This document shows positions 42,944 through 52,360 of a stretch of 64,000 bases of DNA, one piece after another. Origin of the DNA: CAJCIW01 sp963833965 (GTDB lineage Bacteria; Chlamydiota; Chlamydiia; Chlamydiales; Rhabdochlamydiaceae); the NCBI GenBank assembly GCA_963833965.1, contig CAWHZZ010000003.1, positions 558,001 through 622,000 of the forward strand, given 5' to 3'. The notes under the pieces are model-generated. The model saw only the letters and a program-made list of their open reading frames with translations, was not told where the DNA came from and searched no databases. Position 1 is the first letter of the stretch; each line of letters opens with the position of its first letter. A program made the position numbers and the translations under genes.

Positions 42944-42945
42944 TC

Positions 42946-43034
42946 AACGCCGGGTCGCACCGAAGGCTCGGAGAAAAGAAATTAGTTTAATGGCTTTTCT
43001 TTGCGTCTTCGCGACTTGTGCGCCTTTGCGTTTT
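42946..43034. repeat. Dispersed hairpin repeat, GCAAAGRCGC family, copy 2
   Basis: The right arm (TTTGCGTCTTCGCG, GCGCCTTTGCGTTTT) is well kept; the left arm (AACGCCGGGTCGCAC, CGAAGGCTCGG) has decayed but still aligns. Compare copies at 6949 and 52361. Confidence 0.65.
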
Positions 43035-43065
43035 AAAACACTTAAATAATTTCTGCTCAAAGCTT

Positions 43066-43093
43066 TTGACCTAAAAACCAAGGTGGCTATACT
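43066..43093 (+). promoter_or_regulatory. Sigma-70-like promoter of the efflux operon
   Basis: TTGACC at 43066-43071 and TATACT at 43088-43093, 16 nt apart; the best match to consensus in this gap. Transcription would start near 43100 and read through a 208-bp hairpin element. Confidence 0.65.
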
Positions 43094-43102
43094 GCGGAAT
43101 AG

Positions 43103-43129
43103 ATGGTAAATAAATAATTTAATTACCAT
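43103..43129. promoter_or_regulatory. Inverted repeat at the efflux promoter start, candidate operator
   Basis: ATGGTAA and TTACCAT 13 nt apart, placed at the expected start point. A repressor of the TetR or similar type could bind here; none is encoded next to it. Confidence 0.45.
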
Positions 43130-43154
43130 TGTTGGCGCTAGGGGGAGCTGTGAC

Positions 43155-43362
43155 CGCTTAGGTTTTGTGAATTTTGACTATGCGAGACGCAGCAAAATCG
43201 AAGCGAAGCGATCCGAACGCTGCAAGCATCCAGTGGATGGTTGCAGGTCATACCGGAACCGAAGTTCCGAATGACTGGAGAGACCATTGCTGAATAGCAA
43301 GACGAGCGAGAAGGATCGATTTGGCAAAGTCGCAGCCAGTCAAAATTCACAAAACCTAAGCG
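43155..43362. repeat. 208-bp element with perfect 25-bp terminal inverted repeats
   Basis: Both ends read CGCTTAGGTTTTG... inward for 25 nt without mismatch, and 6 of the next 8 outer bases also pair. Inside are further stems, e.g. GCAAGCATCC/GGATGGTTGC and CGGAAC/GTTCCG. It ends 12 nt before the start codon of the outer-membrane factor gene, in its 5' leader. Confidence 0.85.
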
Positions 43363-43374
43363 GGCGCAGCATAA

Positions 43375-44946
43375 ATGTTCAAAAAATTAGCCTTTCCAGC
43401 TATTGTCATTTTGACATGCGGTGGCTGCTACCCCAATCGCGCCGTCATCGATCCGTGGAGCTACGCCCCTTTAAGCCCGTCTCGCCCTTGGATTCCCCCA
43501 AACAGCGTCAAGCCAATCGCATTGTCCGACGCCCCTCCGGAGATGATCGACTCACAAGAGCCCTATAGCCTGGCCGAGCTCATTGATATCGCCTTGCGCA
43601 ACAATCCGCAAACCAAGATCACGTGGGCCCAAGCGAGATCAGCAGCCGCCACCTACGGCCAGAGCCAAAGCCAATTCTTTCCGGCGCTCAGCGGAGATTT
43701 TTATTATCAGCGCGCGCGCCAGCCGACGTTTGCAGCATCTGGCGCAGGAACCTCTTCTGGGATTGGCGCCCCTTCCACAGACATATCGACGGTTCCCTCT
43801 AATCCGTCGGCTACCACGACATTGGGGCCGGTCACCGTGCAGGATTTTTACTACACCATTTGGGGTCCTCAACTGAACATCTCATATTTGATCTACGATT
43901 TCGGGACATTGCGCGCGACGTCCGAGGCCGCAAGACAGGCCCTCTACAATGCCGACTGGACGCACAACGACGCGATCATGACGCTGCTGCAAACGATTAT
44001 GACCGATTATTACAATTACCTTTATCAAAAAATGCTGCTCGTCGCCGATGAGGCCAATGTCCAGACCGCAGCGATGACGTTGGAAGCGGCGCAAACGGGT
44101 TTTAACACGGGCGTTCGCGATGTCTCCGACGTGCTCCAGGCGACCACCCAGCTCTTGCAAAACCAGACAGCGCTGGCAAGCCAAGATCAAAATGTCGAGA
44201 CCGCCTACACAACAATGCTGAGCGACATGGGGCTTCCCGCAACGATGAAACTCTCAACGATGGAGCTGCCCACCACGCTGCCAAAAAACGACATTGTCCC
44301 CTCTGTAGAGACGCTGATTTCGATTGGGATGCAAAACCGCCCCGACCTCCTCGCCTCGGAGGCGAATTTCCGCTCGAAGCAGCAAAGCCTACGGGCGGCG
44401 GAGCGTCAGTGGCTTCCGCAATTCAACTACAATTTCCAACTCGGGAAAAACTACTACAATCACAATCTGCATGACAAATACAACTTCTTAAGCACGTTCA
44501 CAGTCAGCATGCCGCTCTTCCAGGGGTTCTTTTACCGCAACGCGATCAAGATCGCCAAGGCCAATAAAAAAGCGGCCGAAGAGCAGATGGTGAAAACCGA
44601 ATTAGAGATGATCAAAGAAGTGACCACTTACCATTTTAACGTCGGGGTCGCCTTCGACACTTTGAACCTCTCGACCGCCTTTTTGGAAGCTGCCGAAGAG
44701 CAGTACAGGGTCGCGCTCGCCCAATACAAACAAGGGACGAATACCATTCTGAATGTCGTGTCCGCCCAAAGCTCGCTCATCGACGCCCGCGCGAGTCAGG
44801 CCAACGCCTTTCAGCTCTGGTACACGACGCTTGCCAACCTAGCGTATTCGACAGGCCTGCTTTCTCCGACTTATCTCACTCCGTTTGCAGAGACACAGGA
44901 AACAAATTTAACTAATGAGGAAATTACCCATGAAGAACTTCCTTAA
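43375..44946 (+). CDS. Outer-membrane efflux factor (TolC/OprM-like lipoprotein)
   Basis: 523 residues. The N-terminus (MFKKLAFPAIVILTCGGC) resembles a lipoprotein signal with the Cys at 18, although the residue at -3 is Cys. Two TolC-type repeats follow, starting at SLAELIDIALRNNPQTKITWAQARSAAATYGQSQSQFFPAL and later RPDLLASEANFRSKQQSLRAAERQWLPQFNY. The trimer forms the outer-membrane and periplasmic tunnel of a tripartite pump. No ribosome binding site is visible, because the inverted-repeat element ends just upstream. Overlaps the adaptor gene by 17 nt. Confidence 0.88.
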   Translation: MFKKLAFPAIVILTCGGCYPNRAVIDPWSYAPLSPSRPWIPPNSVKPIALSDAPPEMIDSQEPYSLAELIDIALRNNPQTKITWAQARSAAATYGQSQSQFFPALSGDFYYQRARQPTFAASGAGTSSGIGAPSTDISTVPSNPSATTTLGPVTVQDFYYTIWGPQLNISYLIYDFGTLRATSEAARQALYNADWTHNDAIMTLLQTIMTDYYNYLYQKMLLVADEANVQTAAMTLEAAQTGFNTGVRDVSDVLQATTQLLQNQTALASQDQNVETAYTTMLSDMGLPATMKLSTMELPTTLPKNDIVPSVETLISIGMQNRPDLLASEANFRSKQQSLRAAERQWLPQFNYNFQLGKNYYNHNLHDKYNFLSTFTVSMPLFQGFFYRNAIKIAKANKKAAEEQMVKTELEMIKEVTTYHFNVGVAFDTLNLSTAFLEAAEEQYRVALAQYKQGTNTILNVVSAQSSLIDARASQANAFQLWYTTLANLAYSTGLLSPTYLTPFAETQETNLTNEEITHEELP

Positions 44947-46060
44947 AATTTCAATAGTTCTTGCCCTTTACAGCCTGACCGGCTGCAAAAAAGCGCCTCC
45001 TCCACCGCCACCTCTGCATGAAGTCACAACTACTAAAGCGGCGATATGCGACGTTCCCGTCTATGTCGATTATATCGGCCACATCGTCGCCAAAGTCAGC
45101 GTAGAGGTCATGGCGCAAGTTTCGGGTACGCTTGTCGCACAGTATTTTGAGGAAGGACAGCAAGTAAAAAAGGGAGATCTGCTTTTGATCATCGACCCGA
45201 GACCTTTTGAGGCGACACTGGCCAAAGCGGAAGCTACATTGGCGCAAAATTATGCAAGCCTGCATTACGACGAAGAAACGACAACCCGATATGCTCCCCT
45301 CGTTCAACAAGATTTTATCTCGCAACTCAATTACGACCAGTATGTCACCAATGTGCTCGTCGATGAGGCCGTGATCGCCCAAAATAGGGCCGACATCGAG
45401 ACTGCCAAGATCAATTTAGGTTACTGCTACATCACCGCGCCGATGGACTGCGTGACGGGAAAATTGCAAGTTAAAACGGGCAATTATGTCGACGCCAACG
45501 CCAATACACAACTCACCCTCCTCAATCAAATTCAGCCGATTTTGGTCGATTTTTACGTCCCGGAAACCGACATTTTCACCATCCAAGAAAAACAGCGCTC
45601 GGGCAATTTAAAATTGATCGTCTATCCCGATCCTGCCCACAAACATGCCTTTGAAGGAGATCTGACGCTGATCGACAATCAAGTCAACACGGGAACAGGG
45701 GCCATTTTGATGGAAGGGACACTCTCAAACCAGGAAAAGATTCTCTGGCCCGGGCATTTCGTCGATGTGCGTTTGATTCTTGAAGAGAAAAAAGGAGCAA
45801 TGCTACTGCCTGTCGAATCGGTGATGATCGGCCAAAAAGGGCGATATGTCTACATCGTGAAGCCCGATTCGACGATCGGAGTCAAAGATGTGAAAGTCGG
45901 GCAAAACTACGATAACAAATATATGTCGGTTGAATCCGGAATTACACCCCAAGACAACATTGTCGTCGAAGGACAACTCAACCTTTATCCAGGGATGAAA
46001 GTGCAAGTCAAAGGAATCAAAATGGAGCAACCCCGCGTCCTCGACCACGGGAAAGAATAG
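44930..46060 (+). CDS. RND efflux periplasmic adaptor (AcrA/MexA-like lipoprotein)
   Basis: The ATG at 44930 follows TGAGGA; another ATG at 44915 lacks a site. 376 residues. Lipobox LTGC with Cys near 18, then a Pro run (KKAPPPPPPLHE). Membrane-fusion domains in order: beta-barrel start (VDYIGHIVAKVSVEVMAQVSGTLV), lipoyl halves (YFEEGQQVKKGDLLLIIDPRPFEATLAKAEA; GYCYITAPMDCVTGKLQVKTGNYV), and C-terminal VESVMIGQKGRYVYIV. It bridges pump and outer-membrane channel. Confidence 0.92.
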   Translation: MKNFLKISIVLALYSLTGCKKAPPPPPPLHEVTTTKAAICDVPVYVDYIGHIVAKVSVEVMAQVSGTLVAQYFEEGQQVKKGDLLLIIDPRPFEATLAKAEATLAQNYASLHYDEETTTRYAPLVQQDFISQLNYDQYVTNVLVDEAVIAQNRADIETAKINLGYCYITAPMDCVTGKLQVKTGNYVDANANTQLTLLNQIQPILVDFYVPETDIFTIQEKQRSGNLKLIVYPDPAHKHAFEGDLTLIDNQVNTGTGAILMEGTLSNQEKILWPGHFVDVRLILEEKKGAMLLPVESVMIGQKGRYVYIVKPDSTIGVKDVKVGQNYDNKYMSVESGITPQDNIVVEGQLNLYPGMKVQVKGIKMEQPRVLDHGKE

Positions 46061-46072
46061 GAGAATGTCGTC

Positions 46073-49000
46073 ATGAATCTATCGGAAATTTTCATTCGCA
46101 GGCCCGTCATGACGATTCTCGTCATGCTGACGGTGGCCTTCTTTGGCATTTTGAGCTACCGCGCGCTGCCGGTGAGCAGCCTGCCCGACGTGGATTATCC
46201 GACGATCACCGTCAACATCGATTGGCCGGGCGCAGATCCTGAGACCGTCGCCAATAACGTCGTCGTTCCCCTCGAGCAGCAGTTCACTTCGATTCAGGGG
46301 ATCCAGACGATCTCCTCGACAAGTTATACGGGGAGCGCGACGATCGTTCTGCAATTCCACCTCGACCGCAATATCGACCTCGCGGCGCCCGACGTGCAAG
46401 CCGCGATCAATGCCGCGAGCGCGCAACTTCCTCAAAACTTGCCCTACGCTCCTTCCTACACAAAAACAAATCCCACCGCTTCCCCGATTCTATTCATGTG
46501 CCTAACCTCTCCGACGATGACCAAAGGAGAGCTCTACAATTACGCCTATTCTGTCTTAGCGCAGCGCATGGCGATTGTCGAAGGAGTTTCTCAAGTGCAA
46601 ACTTACGGATCGCCCTATGCCGTCCGCCTGCGCGTCGATCCTCAAAAAATGGCCGCCAAAGGATTGGACATCAATGATGTTGGCGCTGCCATCAAACAGG
46701 CGAACGTCTATTTGCCGGTCGGTACCCTCTTCGGCGAAAAACGGGAATACACGATCGACGTCAATGGCCTTTTGATCCCCGCTGCCCTGTATGATCCTGT
46801 GATCATCAAAAATGACAATGGATCCATCACGCGCTTCCGCGATGTCGGTCACGCGATCGACAGTGTGGAAAATGACAAGCAGATCATCACTTTCTACGAG
46901 CCCGAGTTTACCGCCCCTTCCGTGGTCCTGGCCGTGCGCAAACAGGCCGGCGCCAATACGCTTCAAGTCATCGATACCATTAATGGGCTGCTTCCAGCCC
47001 TCCAGGCGGAAATTCCCGGATCAGTACGCCTCATCCGCATCTTCGATGAATCGACCTTCATTTGGGATTCGGTGCACGATGTGGAGCTCACGCTCTTTGT
47101 CGCGATCATCCTCGTCGTCATGGTAATTTTCCTCTATTTGGGAAAAATTAGGGATACGATCATCCCCGTCGTCACGATCCCGCTCTCTGTTCTAGGCGCC
47201 TTCATCGTGATGCTCCAATTGAAATACACCGTCGACATCCTCTCCTTGCTCGCCATCACGCTTGCAATCGGGTATCTCGTCGACGATGCGATTGTCGTTT
47301 TGGAAAATATCGTCCGTCACGTCGAACATGGGGAAGACCCTTATACGGCGGCCCTCAACGGCTCCAAAGAAATCAGCTTCACGATCTTATCGATGACACT
47401 CTGTTTGTGCACGATCTTCGTCCCATTGCTATTCATGGGAGGAATCATCGGGCGGATCCTGCACGAATTTGCCGTGACGATCGTCGCCACTGTCTTTGTC
47501 TCCGGAATGATCGCTCTTTCGCTGACCCCGCTCATGTGCAGCCGGCTCATTCCCCGGCATCAAGAGAATCGAAAGAAAAAATTCGTCGAAAGGTTTTCGG
47601 AGTCTCTGAACAACAGGGTCATCAAAATTTATTCCCCATCGCTCGACTGGGCTCTTAAAAATCGCTTCATGATCATGATCGTCGGACTTGCCAGTTTGGC
47701 CCTTTCGATATTTCTTGTGGTCAAACTCCCTAAAGACTTTCTCCCCCCCGACGATCTCGGCGTGATTGAAGCGTATCTCCAAAGCATCGACGGCACCTCT
47801 CCTTTCTTAATCACCGACTACATGGACAAACTCTCCGGCATGCTCGTCAATGATCCGAATATCGAGAACATCATTGGCGTCAGCGCCTATCCTCAGGACA
47901 ACGAGGCCGTTCTTTACCTCGCCCTGAAGCCGATCCACAAGAGGCTCGCTCTAGATCCTCTGCTACACCACCTAAGGTCGATTGTCCGTCAACTACCTGG
48001 ATGTCAAGTCTTTCTCAAACCACTGCCTTTGATCAATCTCCAAGTCGGGGCAACAGAGAGCAAAGGCGACTATCAATACACGCTCCAATCCTTGAGCGCC
48101 GACGATCTCTATAAAGCAGGTCCGGAATTAGTGGTGAAAATGAAAGCGCTCAAAAGCATCACCGCCGTCGTCTCCGATTTGGACATTGAAGAGCCACAAG
48201 CAAAAATCGAGATCCAGCGCGACCGCGCTTCCCAATATGGAATCACAGCCAGTCAAATTGAGAACGCCCTAGAACTCGCCTACGCGACGAGCAACCTCTC
48301 CCCGATCAGCACGCCCACTTACCAATATTACGCCATCATGGAGACCTTTCCCCATTTTTATCGCGGTCCTAGTGATTTGCAACAATTGTGGTTTCGCAAT
48401 GCCAACAATGAGATGGTCCCTTTCAGCGCCATTTGCAATCTGAAAGAGACTTTAGGACCACTCACCGTCAACCACATCGACGGACTCCCCTCAGCGACTA
48501 TCTCATTCAACCTCGCCCAAAACGTTCCTTTGGAGACCGCCCTCAAAGACGTGCAGAATTTAGCAAAACAAACGCTCCCCACCAACGTCACCGGTGTCAT
48601 CCAAGGCTCGGCGAGCGTCTTTCAGAGCTCGTTTGCCAATTTGAAGTTTTTAATGATCATCGCCTTCTTCGTCATCTACATCATTTTGGGTATTCTCTAT
48701 GAGAACTTTTTCCCCCCGATCACGGTGATGTCGACGCTGCCCCCAGCCGCCCTTGGCGGCCTGCTTAGCCTGATGCTCTTTGGCCAAACCCTTTCCCTCT
48801 ACGCCGTCGTCGGAATGATCATGCTGCTTGGCATCGTCATGAAAAACGGGATCATCATGATCGATTTTGCCAACGCGTCGCGCATCCATGAAAACAAAAC
48901 GATTCACGATTCGATCCACCATGCCTGCATGGTCAGATGCCGTCCCATCCTTATGACCACCTTTGCCGCCATGATGGGCGCCCTTCCGATCGCGCTCGCG

Positions 49001-49183
49001 ATCGGCGGCGCCACCGCCAAAAGCCGCCAATCCCTCGGTATCGTCATCGTGGGCGGCCTCATCTTCTCCCAAATCATGACGCTCTACCTAACCCCCGTCA
49101 TCTATACCTATATCGAAGAGCTGCATGAGAAGCTGACGAAAAAGAAGAAGAAAGAACCTGAGGAGAATGTTCCTAGGGCTTAG
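46073..49183 (+). CDS. RND multidrug efflux pump permease (AcrB/MdtB-like)
   Basis: 1036 residues, the full length for a hydrophobe/amphiphile-exporting RND pump with 12 membrane helices. N-terminus NLSEIFIRRPVMTILVMLTVAFFGILSYRALPVSSLPDVDYPTI is typical; GADPETVANNVVVPLEQQ follows. The proton-relay Asp pair is in AIGYLVDDAIVVLEN, and the last helices have GIVMKNGIIMIDFAN. Driven by the proton gradient, it expels drugs, bile-like or host compounds. Chlamydiaceae lack such an operon as far as I recall. The sequence is closer to the MdtB/MuxB group than to AcrB. Confidence 0.94.
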   Translation: MNLSEIFIRRPVMTILVMLTVAFFGILSYRALPVSSLPDVDYPTITVNIDWPGADPETVANNVVVPLEQQFTSIQGIQTISSTSYTGSATIVLQFHLDRNIDLAAPDVQAAINAASAQLPQNLPYAPSYTKTNPTASPILFMCLTSPTMTKGELYNYAYSVLAQRMAIVEGVSQVQTYGSPYAVRLRVDPQKMAAKGLDINDVGAAIKQANVYLPVGTLFGEKREYTIDVNGLLIPAALYDPVIIKNDNGSITRFRDVGHAIDSVENDKQIITFYEPEFTAPSVVLAVRKQAGANTLQVIDTINGLLPALQAEIPGSVRLIRIFDESTFIWDSVHDVELTLFVAIILVVMVIFLYLGKIRDTIIPVVTIPLSVLGAFIVMLQLKYTVDILSLLAITLAIGYLVDDAIVVLENIVRHVEHGEDPYTAALNGSKEISFTILSMTLCLCTIFVPLLFMGGIIGRILHEFAVTIVATVFVSGMIALSLTPLMCSRLIPRHQENRKKKFVERFSESLNNRVIKIYSPSLDWALKNRFMIMIVGLASLALSIFLVVKLPKDFLPPDDLGVIEAYLQSIDGTSPFLITDYMDKLSGMLVNDPNIENIIGVSAYPQDNEAVLYLALKPIHKRLALDPLLHHLRSIVRQLPGCQVFLKPLPLINLQVGATESKGDYQYTLQSLSADDLYKAGPELVVKMKALKSITAVVSDLDIEEPQAKIEIQRDRASQYGITASQIENALELAYATSNLSPISTPTYQYYAIMETFPHFYRGPSDLQQLWFRNANNEMVPFSAICNLKETLGPLTVNHIDGLPSATISFNLAQNVPLETALKDVQNLAKQTLPTNVTGVIQGSASVFQSSFANLKFLMIIAFFVIYIILGILYENFFPPITVMSTLPPAALGGLLSLMLFGQTLSLYAVVGMIMLLGIVMKNGIIMIDFANASRIHENKTIHDSIHHACMVRCRPILMTTFAAMMGALPIALAIGGATAKSRQSLGIVIVGGLIFSQIMTLYLTPVIYTYIEELHEKLTKKKKKEPEENVPRA

Positions 49184-49195
49184 AAGTTAAGTGAG

Positions 49196-49507
49196 CTAAC
49201 GCGGTAATCGTTGCTCGGGCTCTTGTCTTATGAAGCACAACCGAATGATCCCATAAGCCGTACCACACACTCCGCCGACGGCAGTAAAAATCGGTATTAC
49301 AGTATAATTCGCTGCCTCTGTTTTCATAAAGACTGTATGAGCACCATCATGAGGCAACGACAATGGCACATCTACCTGCGATTGCAAATAGGTGGTTATG
49401 GTAATGCCAACACTGGCCCCTACCACCATCCCCATAATTGCCCCACCACCCACTTCTTTGAAAAAGGTGGTGGTGGCGCGATCTAGAATAGCAATTCGAC
49501 TAATCAT
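49196..49507 (-). CDS. Small hypothetical membrane protein
   Basis: 103 residues with two likely membrane helices (GGGAIMGMVVGASVGITITTYL and YTVIPIFTAVGGVCGTAYGIIRLCFI). Not recognised. No ribosome binding site is evident before the ATG at 49507, so the true start could be an internal Met. Convergent with the RND gene. Confidence 0.45.
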   Translation of the reverse strand: MISRIAILDRATTTFFKEVGGGAIMGMVVGASVGITITTYLQSQVDVPLSLPHDGAHTVFMKTEAANYTVIPIFTAVGGVCGTAYGIIRLCFIRQEPEQRLPR

Positions 49508-49556
49508 AAATTTATTATTGTGAGCTAATCAATTGTATTTTTACTTCTTCATTTAG

Positions 49557-50456
49557 TCAAGGCCTGGGATGAAATGCTTCGAAGGCCATAGTGAGATGGC
49601 GTTGGCTGATATGCGTGTATCTGTCTGTTGTGGCGATGTTGGCATGGCCAAGCATCTCCTGGATCACGCGCAGGTCGGCTCCGTTCTCGAGTAGATGGGT
49701 CGCGAACGAATGGCGCAATGTGTGTGGCGAAATCTCTTTTTTAATTCCTGCCAATTTTGCGTAGATCTTAATCCGTTTCCAAACAAGCGTGCGATCGATC
49801 CGTTTGCCCTTTTCGCTAACGAACAGAGGCACATTCTTCTCGTTGTCTGAATGTTGGCGATAGTGAATAAGGTAATGATCGACGGTGTCGACGGCAGTTT
49901 TTGCGATGGGAACAACGCGCTCTTTGCCCCCCTTTCCCGTAACGCGGACGATTTGGTCGCCGACATCCTGCAAGTTAAGGCCGCAGACCTCCGATACCCT
50001 GAGGCCAGAAGCGTAAATGACCTGGAGAATCGCCTTGTCGCGCGCGCCGATGAGAGTCTCTGGATCCGGGGCTTTTAGGAGGCTTTCTACCTCGCTGATT
50101 GTCAACACCTCGGGGATCAGTTGCCACATCCGCGGAGAATCGAGATGAAAAGCAATATCGTTGTGGATGACTTTTTCCCGTTTTAAAAACCGGAAAAATG
50201 TCTTCAAGGCGATGAGAGATCGACAGATCGAACTCGATGCATAAGATTTTGCTTTTAAATGCGCCAAGAACGCAATCACGTCGTCTTCACGGACAAGCTC
50301 TAAAGAGGAAATGCCTCGCTCTTTGAGAAAGTTGAGAAGCATTTCGAGGTCTCGCTGGTAAGAGATGAGAGTATTATGGGCCAGGCCTTTTTCAGAGCCG
50401 AGATAACAAAGGAAGTCTTGGGCCGATTTATCCATAATCCTAGGGAGCGTTCTCAA
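49557..50456 (-). CDS. xerD: Tyrosine recombinase XerC/XerD
   Basis: 299 residues from 50456; the Met at 50435 (MDKSAQDFLCYLG) is the more usual beginning. SAM-like core-binding domain (about 10-95), then the catalytic domain with Arg in YASGLRVSEVCGL, Lys in VRVTGKGGKERVVPI, H-x-x-R in SPHTLRHSFATHLLENGADLRVIQEMLGHANI and the Tyr in TTDRYTHIS. Resolves chromosome dimers at dif with its partner. XerD is favoured over XerC by overall pattern only. Single gene. Confidence 0.88.
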   Translation of the reverse strand: MRTLPRIMDKSAQDFLCYLGSEKGLAHNTLISYQRDLEMLLNFLKERGISSLELVREDDVIAFLAHLKAKSYASSSICRSLIALKTFFRFLKREKVIHNDIAFHLDSPRMWQLIPEVLTISEVESLLKAPDPETLIGARDKAILQVIYASGLRVSEVCGLNLQDVGDQIVRVTGKGGKERVVPIAKTAVDTVDHYLIHYRQHSDNEKNVPLFVSEKGKRIDRTLVWKRIKIYAKLAGIKKEISPHTLRHSFATHLLENGADLRVIQEMLGHANIATTDRYTHISQRHLTMAFEAFHPRP

Positions 50457-50489
50457 AAGTTTTTGAAAGGGATTTCTGCGTCAAAGCCG

Positions 50490-50580
50490 CTGAAATCGAC
50501 GATCGCAAGTTGATCCGTATTAATCAATACGAATCAACTTGCGAAGCCTGCGGTCATCGATTTGAGCGAGCTTTCACGCT
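50490..50580. repeat. Palindromic DNA upstream of the recombinase gene
   Basis: CGCAAGTTGATCCGTATT and its near complement (17 of 18) form a hairpin at about 50503-50543; AAATCGACGAT and TCATCGATTTGAG flank it as an outer, interrupted stem. No gene seen. Confidence 0.6.
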
Positions 50581-50613
50581 CGAAATTGTCTCAAGAATTT
50601 TTCTTAAGGACCA

Positions 50614-50645
50614 CTTGCCTAGAAACAAAAATGTTTCTAGGCAAG
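50614..50645. terminator. Perfect 14-bp hairpin after the 458-residue membrane protein gene
   Basis: Arms 50614-50627 and 50632-50645 (CTTGCCTAGAAACA and its complement) with an AAAA loop, starting right after the stop codon on the minus strand. No T-run follows. Confidence 0.55.
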
Positions 50646-50647
50646 AT

Positions 50648-52024
50648 TCAAGACTCCGTCTTCTTCGAGTGTTGATATAGGCGATAGTAACACGCGGCGT
50701 TGATCGCAAGCCAGACCGCTCCGCCGATCGCGGCGGCAACGATCGGAGCGGTTCCTGCCGAAAGGAAGAAGACCAAGGCGACGGTCACGATCGCAAGAAC
50801 AGAGGAGAGGAAAATCCACAGCTTATCAAAACGTCCAGGATCTGATTCTTTGAATTCTTTGATCAAGTCGTAAGCATCGAGGATCAACCAGCCAGCAGAC
50901 GCCACTAAGCCAACTCCTGCTGCAATGGCAATTCCCAAGGGGCCTGTAAAAATAAAGCCGGCGATCGTGAGTGCGACAGCGACGACGCAAAGGCCCATCG
51001 CAATCGATGCTAAAATCACTTTTTCTTTGCTCGTTTTTTGGACAGCCTCGATGACTTCTTTTGCTTCGACAGGGCCTTTCTCGCGGATTTGTTTAATGCA
51101 ATCAACGTCGGCCACGCGCTTCAAATACGCCTCTTTCTTTTGCAAGAGAAGATTCGATTTTTCCTCGACTTTCGCATCGAGTTGGTTGGAAGTTAATGTT
51201 TGGTTCTCCGGCAGCGCTCTGAGTTCGGTGCGGATCGCTTCTTTTTCTTCTGGGGAAACCGTCGCCAATTTTTTCAAATGTTCGAGAGCTTTGGCCAGGC
51301 GATCTTGCTGCGGCACGTTAGGATCGTCCAAAATGGCGTTCAATTCATTGCGGAAAAGACGGTGCTCATTGAGTTTGATTCCAAGCGCAATCCCGGCGAT
51401 GACAACAACAACGTTAAAGCACGCCGAGCCGATACTTCCTAAAACACCCGCCAGGGTCGAGACCACTTTCGACGACGTATAAAGCGCAGCTAAGGATAAG
51501 GCGCGGAGAGGAATAAAGATGGCGCCTCCGGCTGCCGCACCGGCTCCTTTGACCACTTTAAGTTGGGCTAATTGCTTGCCTGCGACGTCGGACACTTTTT
51601 CGGCAGTTTTGATCTCTTTGAGGCCGTTGCGGACATTTAATGACCCGGAAATCAGATTAAAACCTGTGGTGAAACCCAATGCAGCGAGTTCAACAGGGCT
51701 CTCCGTTCCATACACATGGTGATAAGTTTTAAAAGTCTCTCGAATATTGGAAGCGAAGTCGTCGACCACCTCGGCACCACTTAGGACAAGCGGACCTAGC
51801 AATGTTTGGTCTGATCCTGTTCCTGAAGTTGAGCTGCTCTGCGCGGCCGTTGGAATAGCGCGCTCGTAGATGTTGGATGCCTGAATGACGATGTTCTTGG
51901 GGACAGTTAAAGTATAATTAAAATTGGAGCTAAGATAATTTTTACTTGGTTTTGAAGAAAAATTGGCATTGTCTGATGCCAGTGTATAATTTAAAAATGG
52001 ATTAATTGTATTGCATGTCGCCAT
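50648..52024 (-). CDS. Candidate secreted membrane effector (Inc-like hydrophobic hairpins)
   Basis: The ATG at 52024 follows GAGGTGA and gives 458 residues (a frame to 52051 exists). The first 60 residues are rich in Asn, Ser and Thr without a signal peptide (MATCNTINPFLNYTLASDNANFSSKPSKNYLSSN), as in type III substrates. Hydrophobic hairpins occur at about 165-215 and 340-390 (ILASIAMGLCVVAVALTIAGFIFTGPLGIAIAAGVGLVASAGWLIL) and 410-445; a charged coiled-coil region separates them. Bilobed hydrophobic domains are the hallmark of chlamydial inclusion-membrane proteins. Function not known; not matched to a named family. Confidence 0.6.
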   Translation of the reverse strand: MATCNTINPFLNYTLASDNANFSSKPSKNYLSSNFNYTLTVPKNIVIQASNIYERAIPTAAQSSSTSGTGSDQTLLGPLVLSGAEVVDDFASNIRETFKTYHHVYGTESPVELAALGFTTGFNLISGSLNVRNGLKEIKTAEKVSDVAGKQLAQLKVVKGAGAAAGGAIFIPLRALSLAALYTSSKVVSTLAGVLGSIGSACFNVVVVIAGIALGIKLNEHRLFRNELNAILDDPNVPQQDRLAKALEHLKKLATVSPEEKEAIRTELRALPENQTLTSNQLDAKVEEKSNLLLQKKEAYLKRVADVDCIKQIREKGPVEAKEVIEAVQKTSKEKVILASIAMGLCVVAVALTIAGFIFTGPLGIAIAAGVGLVASAGWLILDAYDLIKEFKESDPGRFDKLWIFLSSVLAIVTVALVFFLSAGTAPIVAAAIGGAVWLAINAACYYRLYQHSKKTES

Positions 52025-52153
52025 AATTTCACCTCGCGCAAATTGTAACAATGAGAATTAATAAAAGGAAGACGAACAATTATTATAATATGAAAACAAT
52101 TGATAATTATCATTAATTTCGCGTTTTATTATATAAACCAAAATCCAATTATA

Positions 52154-52335
52154 TACTGCTGACACTTGAAAGTTATAGGAAATTTCAATTTCAGCGCTTC
52201 AATTTTTTGTTTGTTGAAGCAGACCATGTGCAAGCACATGGTCGATGGAAACGAACAAAAAGGCCATGGTAAAACCACGGCCGTAAGTGAAGATGCTGAA
52301 GCAGAAATTTTCATAACTTTCAAGTGGAAGCAGTA
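52154..52335 (+). mobile_element. 182-bp MITE, copy 2 (intergenic)
   Basis: Identical to 32542-32723 in inverted orientation by eye across all 182 bases, flanked by TA on both sides (52152-52153, 52336-52337). With a GCAAAGRCGC-type repeat at 52361 it fills the 525-nt gap between two divergent effector-like genes; nothing else is seen there apart from A+T-rich promoter DNA. Confidence 0.9.
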
Positions 52336-52360
52336 TATACCGCTCGTGAATGAAAAGCAG

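Noticed and set aside
42944..43129. 61-codon minus-strand frame after gatB
   Set aside because: It spans a dispersed hairpin repeat and the efflux promoter; no start signal.
52129..52323. Small frames within the MITE copies, giving the same peptide at both sites
   Set aside because: They are identical only because the MITE is identical; no ribosome binding site, and MITEs are non-coding.
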